The notes under the pieces: generated by a model | Seen by the model: the letters and a program-made list of their open reading frames with translations, nothing else | Database searches by the model: none | What the model was told of the DNA's origin: nothing | Origin: Turicibacter sp. TJ11 | Lineage (GTDB): Bacteria; Bacillota_I; Bacilli_A; MOL361; Turicibacteraceae | Assembly: GCF_021497505.1 (NCBI RefSeq) | Contig: NZ_CP069349.1 | Span: 115,861 to 179,860, forward strand | DNA length: 64,000 bases | Direction: 5' to 3' | In this document: positions 25,800 to 34,410 of the stretch, one piece after another | How positions within the stretch are numbered: position 1 is the stretch's first letter | How the letters are laid out: every line of letters begins with the position of its first letter | Translations under genes and position numbers: made by a program

Positions 25800-27173
25800 A
25801 TGGCAAATACGAACTATTCTGAAGTAGCTAAGGTTATTCTTGAAGCCATTGGTGGAAAAGATAATGTGGCTAGTGCTGCACACTGTGCGACACGTTTACG
25901 TTTAGTTTTAAACGATGAATCAAAAGTAAATAAAGCTGAAATTGAAAAAATGGACGTTGTTAAAGGTGTGTTCTCAACAGCGGGACAATTCCAAATTATC
26001 ATTGGACAAGGAACTGTTAATCGCGTTTATGCTGAATTAGCTTCACTTGCTGGAATTCAAGAAATGAGTACAGCTGATGTTAAAGATGCAGCAATGGAAA
26101 AATTAAATCCATTCCAACGTTTCTGTCGTATGTTATCGAACATCTTCGTTCCAATTATTCCTGCTATCGTAGCTGCTGGTTTATTAATGGGAATTTTAGG
26201 AGTTGTTGATAAAATTGGATTAGGTCACTTAACAGGAGAATGGTGGTTCATGTTATTAGACATGTTCTCATCTGCAGCATTTAACTTCTTACCGATTTTA
26301 ATTGCGATTTCGGCAGCAAAACAATTCAAATGTAATCCGTACTTAGCAGCAACAATCGGGGGAATCATGATTCACCCTGCTTTACAAAATGCTTGGACAT
26401 CAGGAACAGGATATGAAACTGTTAATGTATTAGGATTAATTGATATGCCTTTACTTGGATATCAAGGAACAGTTTTACCTATCTTAATTGTCATCTTTGT
26501 TATGTCATACATTGAAAAGTACACACGTAAAGTGGTACCAAAAATGTTAGATATTTTATTAACACCTTTAATTACAGTATTATTAACAGGATTTTTAGCA
26601 TTAGTTGTTATTGGTCCGATTGCAAACACAGTTGGTTCAGCTATTTCGACATTCTTTACTTATGCCTTAAATAACTTTGGTATTTTTGCAGGATTATTAT
26701 TAGGTGGATCATATTCATCAATCGTTATTACAGGAATTCACCACAGCTTCCATGCGGTTGAATTAGAGTTAATTGGAAACACTGGATTTAACTCATTATT
26801 ACCAATCTGGTCAATGGCAAATGTGGCACAAGGTGGAGCTGCTTTAGCTGTTTATTTCTTAACTAAAAATGCAAAAACAAAAGCCATTGCTTTACCATCT
26901 GCTATTAGCTGTTTATTTGGTGTGACTGAAGCAGCGATTTTCGGAGTTAATATGAAATATGGTCGTCCATTCATCGGAGCTGCTATTGGTGGGGCTTTAG
27001 GTGGAGCGTATATCGTATTCTCTAAAGTTGTCTTTACAGCAGTTGGAGTAACAGGACTTCCAGCCTTAGCAATCGCTAAAACAGGAACAACGATGAATTA
27101 TTTAATCGCAATGGCAATTGCAGTTGTTGGAGCATTCATTGCTACATATATTCTTGGAATTAAAGAAGACTAA
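25800..27173 (+). CDS. scrA: PTS system sucrose-specific IIBC component
   Basis: 457 residues. Imports and phosphorylates sucrose. IIB domain at about 1-85 with the phosphorylated cysteine C29 in AAHCATRLRL; IIC membrane domain from about residue 100, including GIHHSFHAVELELIG and FGVTEAAIFGVNMKYGRPF. No IIA domain, so it needs a IIA from elsewhere. Glucose-superfamily member; trehalose or beta-glucoside carriers look similar, but the fructokinase and GH32 genes downstream point to sucrose. Start ATG at 25800 after ATAGGAGGATTAG. Confidence 0.92.
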   Translation: MANTNYSEVAKVILEAIGGKDNVASAAHCATRLRLVLNDESKVNKAEIEKMDVVKGVFSTAGQFQIIIGQGTVNRVYAELASLAGIQEMSTADVKDAAMEKLNPFQRFCRMLSNIFVPIIPAIVAAGLLMGILGVVDKIGLGHLTGEWWFMLLDMFSSAAFNFLPILIAISAAKQFKCNPYLAATIGGIMIHPALQNAWTSGTGYETVNVLGLIDMPLLGYQGTVLPILIVIFVMSYIEKYTRKVVPKMLDILLTPLITVLLTGFLALVVIGPIANTVGSAISTFFTYALNNFGIFAGLLLGGSYSSIVITGIHHSFHAVELELIGNTGFNSLLPIWSMANVAQGGAALAVYFLTKNAKTKAIALPSAISCLFGVTEAAIFGVNMKYGRPFIGAAIGGALGGAYIVFSKVVFTAVGVTGLPALAIAKTGTTMNYLIAMAIAVVGAFIATYILGIKED

Positions 27174-27186
27174 TTAAATAAACATC

Positions 27187-27232
27187 AAAAATGAATAATG
27201 GATCGATCATCTTTCCGTTATTCATTTTTGCG
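27187..27232 (+). terminator. Intercistronic hairpin between scrA and scrK
   Basis: AAAAATGAATAATGG and CCGTTATTCATTTTT pair over 15 bp (one G-U pair) and end in five T residues. It looks like a partial terminator or a processing site that lowers scrK and scrB relative to scrA. Confidence 0.7.
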
Positions 27233-27259
27233 TATTATAGAAAAAAGGAGAACGGTATC

Positions 27260-28228
27260 ATGAAAAAAGTTATTTCAATTGGAGAAGCATTAATCGATTT
27301 CATTCCACAACAAAAGGGGATTGCTTTAAAAGACGTGGAGGGATTTTTACGTGTCCCAGGTGGAGCGCCTTTAAATGTAGCGGCAGCAGTTGCTAAACTA
27401 GGTGGAAAAGCACAAATGTTAACAAAGCTGGGGGTTGATGGATTTGGAGATGCTATCTTAGAAGAAGTGAAGCCACTAGGTGTTGATGTTTCGCGTGTAG
27501 GACGTACAAATCAAGCGAATACTGCTTTAGCATTCGTTTCTTTAAAAGAAGACGGAGAGCGTGACTTTTCATTCTATCGTAACCCAAGTGCCGATATGTT
27601 ATTAGGGGAAGACGAAATTCACGAAGAAGATTTTAAAAATGGGTCAATCTTACACTTCTGTTCAGTGAGTTTAATTGATGCTCCAATTAAACAAGCTCAT
27701 AAAAAAGCGATTGAATATGCGACAAAACATAACGGAATCATTAGTTTTGATCCTAATGTTCGTTTACCATTATGGGAGTCAGCGGAAGCTTGTCGTCAGG
27801 CGATTTTAGAATTTTTACCATTATCAAATATCGTTAAAATTAGTGATGAAGAGTTAGAATTCATTACTGGAATTAAAGATGAGCAAGAAGCATTAAAATC
27901 ATTATTTGTTGGAAATGTAGAAGTTGTTATTTATACAAAAGGAACAAATGGATCAGACTTTATCACAAAAGAACGTGTTGTGACTGTTCCATCATTTACA
28001 GTAAAAGCTGAGGATACAACAGGAGCAGGAGATTCATATATTGGATCATTCTTATATCAAGTGGCTCAAGCCGTTAATACATTAGACGAGTTAGTTCAAT
28101 TAGATGAAGCAAAAGTCACTGAAATGATGACATTCAGTGCAGCAACAGCGGCATTAACAGTGTCTAAAAAAGGTGCAATTGCAGCTTTACCTACAAAAGA
28201 TGCAGTTATCGAAATGATGAATCGATAA
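27260..28228 (+). CDS. scrK: Fructokinase, PfkB family
   Basis: Phosphorylates the fructose released from sucrose-6-phosphate. 322 residues from the ATG at 27260, after AAAAAGGAG; the in-frame extension to 27191 runs through the hairpin. PfkB signatures: GGAPLNVAAAVAKLGG near residue 35 and DTTGAGDSYIGSFL near residue 252 with the catalytic aspartate. Between scrA and scrB in the operon. Confidence 0.93.
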   Translation: MKKVISIGEALIDFIPQQKGIALKDVEGFLRVPGGAPLNVAAAVAKLGGKAQMLTKLGVDGFGDAILEEVKPLGVDVSRVGRTNQANTALAFVSLKEDGERDFSFYRNPSADMLLGEDEIHEEDFKNGSILHFCSVSLIDAPIKQAHKKAIEYATKHNGIISFDPNVRLPLWESAEACRQAILEFLPLSNIVKISDEELEFITGIKDEQEALKSLFVGNVEVVIYTKGTNGSDFITKERVVTVPSFTVKAEDTTGAGDSYIGSFLYQVAQAVNTLDELVQLDEAKVTEMMTFSAATAALTVSKKGAIAALPTKDAVIEMMNR

Positions 28229-28246
28229 TTTGAGGAGGATCTAAAC

Positions 28247-29677
28247 ATGATGACAATGCAACAGTTTATTGATCAAATTGCTGCTGAAAAAGCCAAGCAA
28301 TTACCGATCGTTAATGAAGATAGATGGCGTAATAAGTTTCACCTGATGGCACCAATAGGGTGGATTAATGATCCAAATGGATTATGTTATTTTAAAGGGT
28401 TATATCATGTGTTTTATCAATATTCACCACTAGATGCTAAAGGTGGATTAAAATTTTGGGGACACTACACGTCACCAGATATGGTCAACTGGACAGAGCA
28501 TGAAGTTGCCCTATCTCCTGATATTGCAGCTGATGTTGATGGTGTTTATTCAGGATCAGCATTAATTCATAATGATGAGATGTATCTGTTTTATACAGGA
28601 AATGTTAAACATAAAGGAGATTATGATTACATTTTAACAGGGCGTGAACAAAATGTAATTATGGTTAAATCAACAGATGGATTTAACTTCTCTGAAAAGA
28701 AAGTTTTATTAACAAATGAAGACTATCCTAAAAATATGGGATTACATGTTCGTGATCCAAAGGTGTGGGAAGAAGACGGAACGTTCTACATGGTATTAGG
28801 TGCACGTTCAGTCGATGATAAAGGATACGTCATACTTTATCAATCAACAAACTTAACAGATTGGGAGTTATTAAGTGTTCCTGCTGGTGGATTAGACGAT
28901 ATGGGATATATGTGGGAGTGCCCAGATACGTTTAAACTAGAAGGAAAAGATGTTTTCATGTTCTCTCCTCAAGGAATGGATGCCAAAGGATTTAAGTATC
29001 ATAACGTTTATCAAAGTGGATATGCAATTGGATCATTTGATGAATCGAAACAAGTTTTATCATTAGGTGAATTTGATGAGTTAGATCGTGGTTTTGACTT
29101 TTATGCACCACAAACGTTTAAAAATCATGATGGACGTATCATCATGTATGGATGGGCTGGCGTTCCAGATGCAGTTGAACATGTGAATCCAACGATTGAA
29201 AAAGGATGGCAACACTGCTTAACATTACCGCGTGAGCTTGTTTTAAAAGGTGAAAAGATTTATCAGGTACCAGTAGAAGAATTAAAGGCGATGCGTCAAA
29301 CTGAAACAGTGATTGAAAATATTGCATTAGATGAGCAACCAGTTTTTGAATTATTTGAAGACGATACATATGAATTAAACTTAGATTTTAAAGAAACAAC
29401 AGCATTTGAAATTTTATTCCGTGAAGATTGCAACTTATCATGGAAAGACGGCGTTTTCACATTAGCTTTAGGAGAAAGTGGTTATGGGCGTGACAAACGT
29501 CAAGTTGAGCTAAGCAATCTTTCAAATGTTCGTATTTATTCAGATCACTCTATCTTAGAAATTTATTTAAATGATGGAGAGGAAGTATTCACTTCACGTA
29601 TCTACAATAAAGAATTAGATAAAAAGTTATCATTAAAAGGAACAGGTCACGTGACATTAACAAAATGGGAGCTATAA
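28247..29677 (+). CDS. scrB: Sucrose-6-phosphate hydrolase, GH32 family
   Basis: Splits sucrose-6-phosphate into glucose-6-phosphate and fructose in the cytoplasm. 476 residues, no signal peptide. GH32 residues: WINDPNG near residue 38 with the aspartate nucleophile, RDPKVW near residue 171 with the transition-state aspartate, and WECPDTF near residue 224 with the acid/base glutamate. C-terminal beta-sandwich from about 350. Start ATG ATG at 28247/28250 after TGAGGAGGATC. Confidence 0.95.
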   Translation: MMTMQQFIDQIAAEKAKQLPIVNEDRWRNKFHLMAPIGWINDPNGLCYFKGLYHVFYQYSPLDAKGGLKFWGHYTSPDMVNWTEHEVALSPDIAADVDGVYSGSALIHNDEMYLFYTGNVKHKGDYDYILTGREQNVIMVKSTDGFNFSEKKVLLTNEDYPKNMGLHVRDPKVWEEDGTFYMVLGARSVDDKGYVILYQSTNLTDWELLSVPAGGLDDMGYMWECPDTFKLEGKDVFMFSPQGMDAKGFKYHNVYQSGYAIGSFDESKQVLSLGEFDELDRGFDFYAPQTFKNHDGRIIMYGWAGVPDAVEHVNPTIEKGWQHCLTLPRELVLKGEKIYQVPVEELKAMRQTETVIENIALDEQPVFELFEDDTYELNLDFKETTAFEILFREDCNLSWKDGVFTLALGESGYGRDKRQVELSNLSNVRIYSDHSILEIYLNDGEEVFTSRIYNKELDKKLSLKGTGHVTLTKWEL

Positions 29678-29680
29678 AAT

Positions 29681-29714
29681 AAAAGAAGATCATCAAATTT
29701 GATGATCTTCTTTT
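29681..29714. terminator. Bidirectional terminator of scr operon and DEAD helicase
   Basis: Perfect 17-bp palindrome AAAAGAAGATCATCAAA with its complement, A and T runs on both sides; overlaps the minus-strand stop codon. Confidence 0.9.
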
Positions 29715-30840
29715 ATTTTGTTTTACGTAGTTCTTCTTTTAATTGACGTTTAGGAAGATTACGACGAAGTTTACGTTCAATCATATTAAATTCTACACAA
29801 TCTTTTGGTGCGACAAACATACACGTATATCCATCATCTCCTGCGCGTCCTGTACGACCGATTCGATGAATATAAATTTCAGGTGTTTCTGGAACATCAT
29901 AATTATAAATATGGGTAACACCACTAATATCAAGCCCTCGGGAAGCGACATCCGTCGCGATTAAATATTGTAAGTCTGCATCGCGGAATGATTTTAGAAT
30001 ACGTTCACGTTTATTTTGTGCAATATCACTATGAATCACTTGCACATTAAATCCTCGTTTTTTCATTTTTAAAAATAAATCGTCTGCACGACGTTTCGTT
30101 CGAGCGAAGATGATCGCTAAAAAAGGTTGATCTTCTTCAAGCACTTGACAAAGTGTATCTGCCTTCCAGCGGTCGGTTGTCTCAATCACTTCTTGATGAA
30201 TATTATCAATCGTCACTTTTTTTGGTTCGATTGAGACATTAACAGGCGCGTAAGTATAGCGGTAGGCTAATTTTTTGACATTAGGTGTCATCGTGGCAGA
30301 GAAGCATAGCGTTTGACGGTTTCTTGGCGTCATACTTAGAATTTGGTCGACTTCATTTCTAAATCCCATTAATAACATTTGGTCGGCTTCATCAATAACA
30401 ACTGTTTTAGTTTGATTTAAATTAATCGTTCCACGCTCAAGATGATCAATGAGGCGACCAGGAGTGGCGATAATAAGGTGAATGGTTCCTTTTAATTTAT
30501 TTAACTGAGAGCCAATGTTTCGCCCTCCATAAGCCGCTAAAACGTTAATAGATTTAACAGTAGCTAATTTATTAGCCTCTTCAGTAATTTGAAGTGCTAA
30601 TTCACGTGTAGGCGTAATAATAAGTGCTTGCGTGGCATTGATTTCAGGAGAAATCATTTCAAATAAAGGTAACAAGAAAGCTAATGTTTTTCCTGTTCCT
30701 GTTTGAGCCTCTGCAATAACATCTTTAAATTCTTTAATTAATGGAATACATTGTGTTTGAATAGGAGTGGGATGAATAATCCCTGATTTTTTTAAAATTT
30801 GAACAAATGGTTCACTAATACCTAATTCTTTGAAATTCAT
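29713..30840 (-). CDS. DEAD-box ATP-dependent RNA helicase
   Basis: 375 residues: the helicase core with almost no C-terminal extension. Motifs in order: Q motif near residue 28 (PTPIQTQ), AQTGTGKT, PTRELA, TPGR, DEAD (in VIDEADQM), SAT, and HRIGRTGR near residue 325. Unwinds RNA in ribosome assembly or decay. The shortness separates it from longer CshA-type proteins. Start ATG at 30840 after AAAGGTATG. Confidence 0.94.
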   Translation of the reverse strand: MNFKELGISEPFVQILKKSGIIHPTPIQTQCIPLIKEFKDVIAEAQTGTGKTLAFLLPLFEMISPEINATQALIITPTRELALQITEEANKLATVKSINVLAAYGGRNIGSQLNKLKGTIHLIIATPGRLIDHLERGTINLNQTKTVVIDEADQMLLMGFRNEVDQILSMTPRNRQTLCFSATMTPNVKKLAYRYTYAPVNVSIEPKKVTIDNIHQEVIETTDRWKADTLCQVLEEDQPFLAIIFARTKRRADDLFLKMKKRGFNVQVIHSDIAQNKRERILKSFRDADLQYLIATDVASRGLDISGVTHIYNYDVPETPEIYIHRIGRTGRAGDDGYTCMFVAPKDCVEFNMIERKLRRNLPKRQLKEELRKTK

Positions 30841-31058
30841 AATGACATACCTTTCATAGTTGTATTCATCTAATCATATCATAGTTTAACCGAAAAAACA
30901 TAAGTAATTAATAATTAGTGTCATAAACAGTAAATGGGGATGATAAGTATCTAATAGGGTTTAAGTTAGATTTTAATTGGTCGAGTGGATCTAAGACACT
31001 CCCCGGTAAGTTAAAGATTAAATTTCATACGCTTGCGTTTTTATACTTTATGATAAAT

Positions 31059-31089
31059 AAAAAAGCAACTGAAACTCAGTTGCTTTTTC
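31059..31089. terminator. Terminator, likely for the YczE-like gene
   Basis: AAAAAGCAACTGA and TCAGTTGCTTTTT form a 13-bp stem around AAC, with A and T runs on both sides. Confidence 0.8.
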
Positions 31090-31138
31090 GAATATAACTC
31101 ATAGGAATAATGGAATAATCTTTCATCAGAGAAATGAT

Positions 31139-31159
31139 GATGGGCCATTATGGCCCATC
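31139..31159. repeat. Perfect GC-rich palindrome
   Basis: GATGGGCCAT T ATGGCCCATC: two 10-bp arms around one base. Markedly GC-rich for this DNA. It lies just after the YczE-like gene on the minus strand; no T-run, so function is open. Confidence 0.6.
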
Positions 31160-31210
31160 CTTTAAAAGTTAGTTAATCATTTTAAAAGAAAGATTTATTA
31201 AACAGTCAAA

Positions 31211-31843
31211 TTAGTTAGGAATAATTTGAGCTGCTTTTTTTTCGATAATTGGAAGGAAAGATTGGATACAAGGTCCAATTAAAAGTGTCGTAATGATTGT
31301 TCCAAGACCAAGAACCCCACCTAATGAGAACCCGATCACGATGAAAGTAATATCAAGACCGATACGAACCCATTTATATTGCCAGTTTGTTTTATCAACG
31401 ATAATTAATGGAAGTTGATCCGTTGGTGCGACACTTAATTCAGCTGATTTTAAGATAGAGAATCCAATCGCAATGACAACACAGCTTACAGCTACGATAA
31501 GTAAACGAACAACTAACGGTAATGAGTCAATTCCTAAATTATTAAGTGACATATTAATAAGATCTAAGAATGGTCCTGCTGTAATAACAGCTAAGAATGT
31601 TCCTAAGCGAATATACTCACGTGTAAAGATTAACATCCCGACAAAGACAATTCCCATCACTAAAATATTAGCTTGTCCAACCGTAATGTTTAATAGGTTT
31701 GATAACCCTTGCATAAAGATTGTAAATGAATCGACTCCTGTATTTGATTTAATAAAGAATGCAACTCCTAATTGGATAATGAAGCATCCAACTAAGAAGA
31801 ATAAGATTCTAACGAAATAGTTTTTAAAATTAATTTTGTTCAT
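31211..31843 (-). CDS. YczE/YyaS/YitT-family membrane protein
   Basis: 210 residues, about five hydrophobic segments, start ATG at 31843 after AGGAGGAG. AFFIKSNTGVDSFTIFMQGL near residue 29 and ELSVAPTDQLP near residue 138 match the YczE group. Function unknown. A strong promoter with an overlapping palindrome lies at 31898-31926. Confidence 0.85.
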   Translation of the reverse strand: MNKINFKNYFVRILFFLVGCFIIQLGVAFFIKSNTGVDSFTIFMQGLSNLLNITVGQANILVMGIVFVGMLIFTREYIRLGTFLAVITAGPFLDLINMSLNNLGIDSLPLVVRLLIVAVSCVVIAIGFSILKSAELSVAPTDQLPLIIVDKTNWQYKWVRIGLDITFIVIGFSLGGVLGLGTIITTLLIGPCIQSFLPIIEKKAAQIIPN

Positions 31844-31897
31844 AATACTCCTCCTACAGACTTCAATTGATTAACCCTTACATTTGAAACTGTATAC

Positions 31898-31926
31898 ATA
31901 ATATAAAAAATATGACAAAATGTCAA
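31898..31926 (-). promoter_or_regulatory. Promoter and possible operator of the YczE-like gene
   Basis: Minus-strand TTGACA (31926-31921), 17-base spacer, TATTAT (31903-31898). TGACA-AAA-TGTCA (31913-31925) is a palindrome that overlaps the -35 box. Confidence 0.75.
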
Positions 31927-32142
31927 TAGAGATATGTTTTTTTGTCTTATTTCGTCACCTAGCATCTTTTTGAAATTAGGAATAAAGGTTAACCGATTAA
32001 GAGGGCCAGTATATAATATAAAGAGATATTGTACATTTATTGTAAAAATATCATGATCGTTGTTAATTTAATCTCCTAGTCTAACATAATAAATAAGAAT
32101 CTAAAGATCAAGTCATGCTTTTAAATGAAGGAGGGATGACTG

Positions 32143-34290
32143 TTGGTAACGCTACAGGGTAGATATTCATCCTATTTAGATGAGTATAATAAGATTACTA
32201 TTTTGGCACCAAAGAGTTATTACGGCGGAGAGATAGCACCATTTAAACTAGTTAACACAAAAACATTAGAAATGTTTGAATTAAAAGTTGAAGAAAAAAT
32301 AGATTTTGGTAATGAGATAAAATATACACTTTCAATTCAAGGATTTGTAGAAGTAGGGACTGAATACCAAGTCATAGATTGTTATCAAAATGCTAGTTAT
32401 TTGTTTTTGGGATATATTGCTAGAACAGAAGCATTTGATAAACGTTTTTATTATGATGGGGATGATTTAGGTCCAACCTACAGTAAAGAAATGACCCGTT
32501 TTAAACTATGGGCTCCAACAGCTACGCAAGTTCAATTGATTCTTTATGAAGATGATGTCACTCACTTCCGTCGAATGAATCGACAATCAAAGGGAATATG
32601 GGAATTAACCATTCATCAAGATTTAGAAGGATTGCGATATCGATATGAAATTGTCAATAATTTAGTTCATCAAGAAACGATTGATCCTTACGCGATGGCT
32701 TCAACTGTTAATGCAGAGTATAGTGTGGTCATTGATCCGTTTAAGTGTATTCAAATTAAACAAGATTTAAGGTTAAAGTTAGCTCAACCAACCGATGCGA
32801 TTATATATGAGTTAAGTATTAGAGATTTTACAATAGATTCCTCGTCAAAAATTAATCATCGAGGGAAATTTCTTGGGTTAACGGAAGGAATGAGGGATGA
32901 ATTAACAGGACAGACTTATGGAATCGAATACTTGAAAGAGTTAGGTGTGACGCATGTTCAGTTACTTCCTATTTTTGACTTTGAGGGGATTGATGAAACG
33001 AAATCGGAATCTTCTTATAATTGGGGTTATAACCCTGTTCAATATAATGTTCCAGAGGGAAGTTATGCTTTAAACCCACAAGATCCTTATTCTCGAATTA
33101 ATGAACTAAGAATTATGATTAATACGTTACATGAAGCGGGGCTTGGTGTCATTATGGATGTGGTCTATAATCATGTTTATGAACGACGAACGTTTCCTTT
33201 TGATTCAATGGTACCGACTTACTTTTATCGCTATGATTATCAAGGAATGCCTTCAAATGGGACAGGATGTGGAAATGACTTAGCGACTGAACGATCCATG
33301 GTGAGAAAATATATTTTAGATTCTATCAAGTTTTGGATTGAAGAGTATGGAATTGATGGATTTCGTTTTGATTTAATGGGAATTATCGATGTTGATACGA
33401 TGAATGAAGTGCGTCAACTTTGTGATGAGCTACACCCTAGTATTATTTTATATGGAGAAGGGTGGAACATGAACACACCACTACCACAAGAGCAAAAAGC
33501 AGCTAAATTTAATGCTTATAAGTTACCTCACATTGGACATTTTAATGATAAATTTAGAGATAGTATAAAAGGTCATACGTTTAACCATAGAGATCGTGGT
33601 TTAGCGTTAGGTAATTTTGGTTATGCTAATGTCAGTAAGTTGTTATTAGCGGGAAGCTGCGGGTTAAATGAAGGTGAAATGGATATGTTTTATACTCCTT
33701 CTCAAAGTATTAATTACGTAGAGTGTCACGATAATCATACGTTGTGGGATCGAATGTTGCTATCTAATACGGATGAAGATGAACAAACTCGACAAAAAAG
33801 ACAAATTTTAGCGACTGCGATGGTCATTTTAGCTCAAGGAATTCCACTTATTCATTGCGGACAAGAATTTTTTAGAAGTAAACAAGGCATTGAAAATAGT
33901 TATAATTCCTTAGATGACATCAACGCGATAAAATGGGATGAGGTTTATCAGCATCAAAAAAGCATCAATCTCATTAAAGGGTATATTGCTATTCGTAAAG
34001 CACACAAAGCGTTTCGTTTCTCGAATGCAATTCTTGTAAAAAAACATCTTCGTATTTTTCAACATCATCATTCTGTGATAGAATATACTTTGAAAAATGT
34101 TAAAGAGTATGGAGAATGGGATGAAATTCATGTCTTTTTTAATACTCAAAATCATGAAGTAAATATTCCAATTGTTACAAATGATTTCAGTCTCATTGCG
34201 AATGAAAATCAAAGTGGAACAGAATCGTTGATGAAAGTGGACGGTGAATTAACGATGGCACCGCTTTGTACGATGATTTTAGTTAAGTAA
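32143..34290 (+). CDS. pulA: Type I pullulanase
   Basis: Cleaves alpha-1,6 branches of pullulan or glycogen-derived dextrins. 715 residues, no signal peptide, so it acts inside the cell. N-terminal beta domains (about 1-200; CBM48-like region with FKLWAPTATQVQLILY near residue 120), then a GH13 barrel: YNWGYNPVQYNVPEGSY (pullulanase signature), DVVYNHV, GFRFDLMG with the nucleophile aspartate, YGEGW with the acid/base glutamate, and VECHDNHTLWD. Start TTG at 32143 after GAAGGAGGGATG. Together with glgC/glgA at 45.5 kb it fits glycogen turnover. Confidence 0.92.
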   Translation: MVTLQGRYSSYLDEYNKITILAPKSYYGGEIAPFKLVNTKTLEMFELKVEEKIDFGNEIKYTLSIQGFVEVGTEYQVIDCYQNASYLFLGYIARTEAFDKRFYYDGDDLGPTYSKEMTRFKLWAPTATQVQLILYEDDVTHFRRMNRQSKGIWELTIHQDLEGLRYRYEIVNNLVHQETIDPYAMASTVNAEYSVVIDPFKCIQIKQDLRLKLAQPTDAIIYELSIRDFTIDSSSKINHRGKFLGLTEGMRDELTGQTYGIEYLKELGVTHVQLLPIFDFEGIDETKSESSYNWGYNPVQYNVPEGSYALNPQDPYSRINELRIMINTLHEAGLGVIMDVVYNHVYERRTFPFDSMVPTYFYRYDYQGMPSNGTGCGNDLATERSMVRKYILDSIKFWIEEYGIDGFRFDLMGIIDVDTMNEVRQLCDELHPSIILYGEGWNMNTPLPQEQKAAKFNAYKLPHIGHFNDKFRDSIKGHTFNHRDRGLALGNFGYANVSKLLLAGSCGLNEGEMDMFYTPSQSINYVECHDNHTLWDRMLLSNTDEDEQTRQKRQILATAMVILAQGIPLIHCGQEFFRSKQGIENSYNSLDDINAIKWDEVYQHQKSINLIKGYIAIRKAHKAFRFSNAILVKKHLRIFQHHHSVIEYTLKNVKEYGEWDEIHVFFNTQNHEVNIPIVTNDFSLIANENQSGTESLMKVDGELTMAPLCTMILVK

Positions 34291-34357
34291 TGCTTAGACT
34301 ATGTAGAAGAAGAGGATTATTGTAATGAGTGGATTAAACATTGATAAAAGTAGATAA

Positions 34358-34390
34358 AAAAACTCCTTAGCAGATCTAAGGAGTTTTTGT
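34358..34390 (+). terminator. Terminator of pulA
   Basis: AAAAACTCCTTAG and CTAAGGAGTTTTT form a 13-bp stem with a CAGAT loop. Confidence 0.9.
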
Positions 34391-34410
34391 TGAGAAATGG
34401 AGTGCACATC

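Larger units (their letters stand above)
30841..31210. other. Intergenic region between DEAD helicase and YczE-like gene
   Basis: Holds a terminator at 31059-31088, a 21-base palindrome at 31139-31159, and otherwise AT-rich DNA with no gene that I see. The helicase promoter must lie here, but I find no clear one. Confidence 0.55.
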
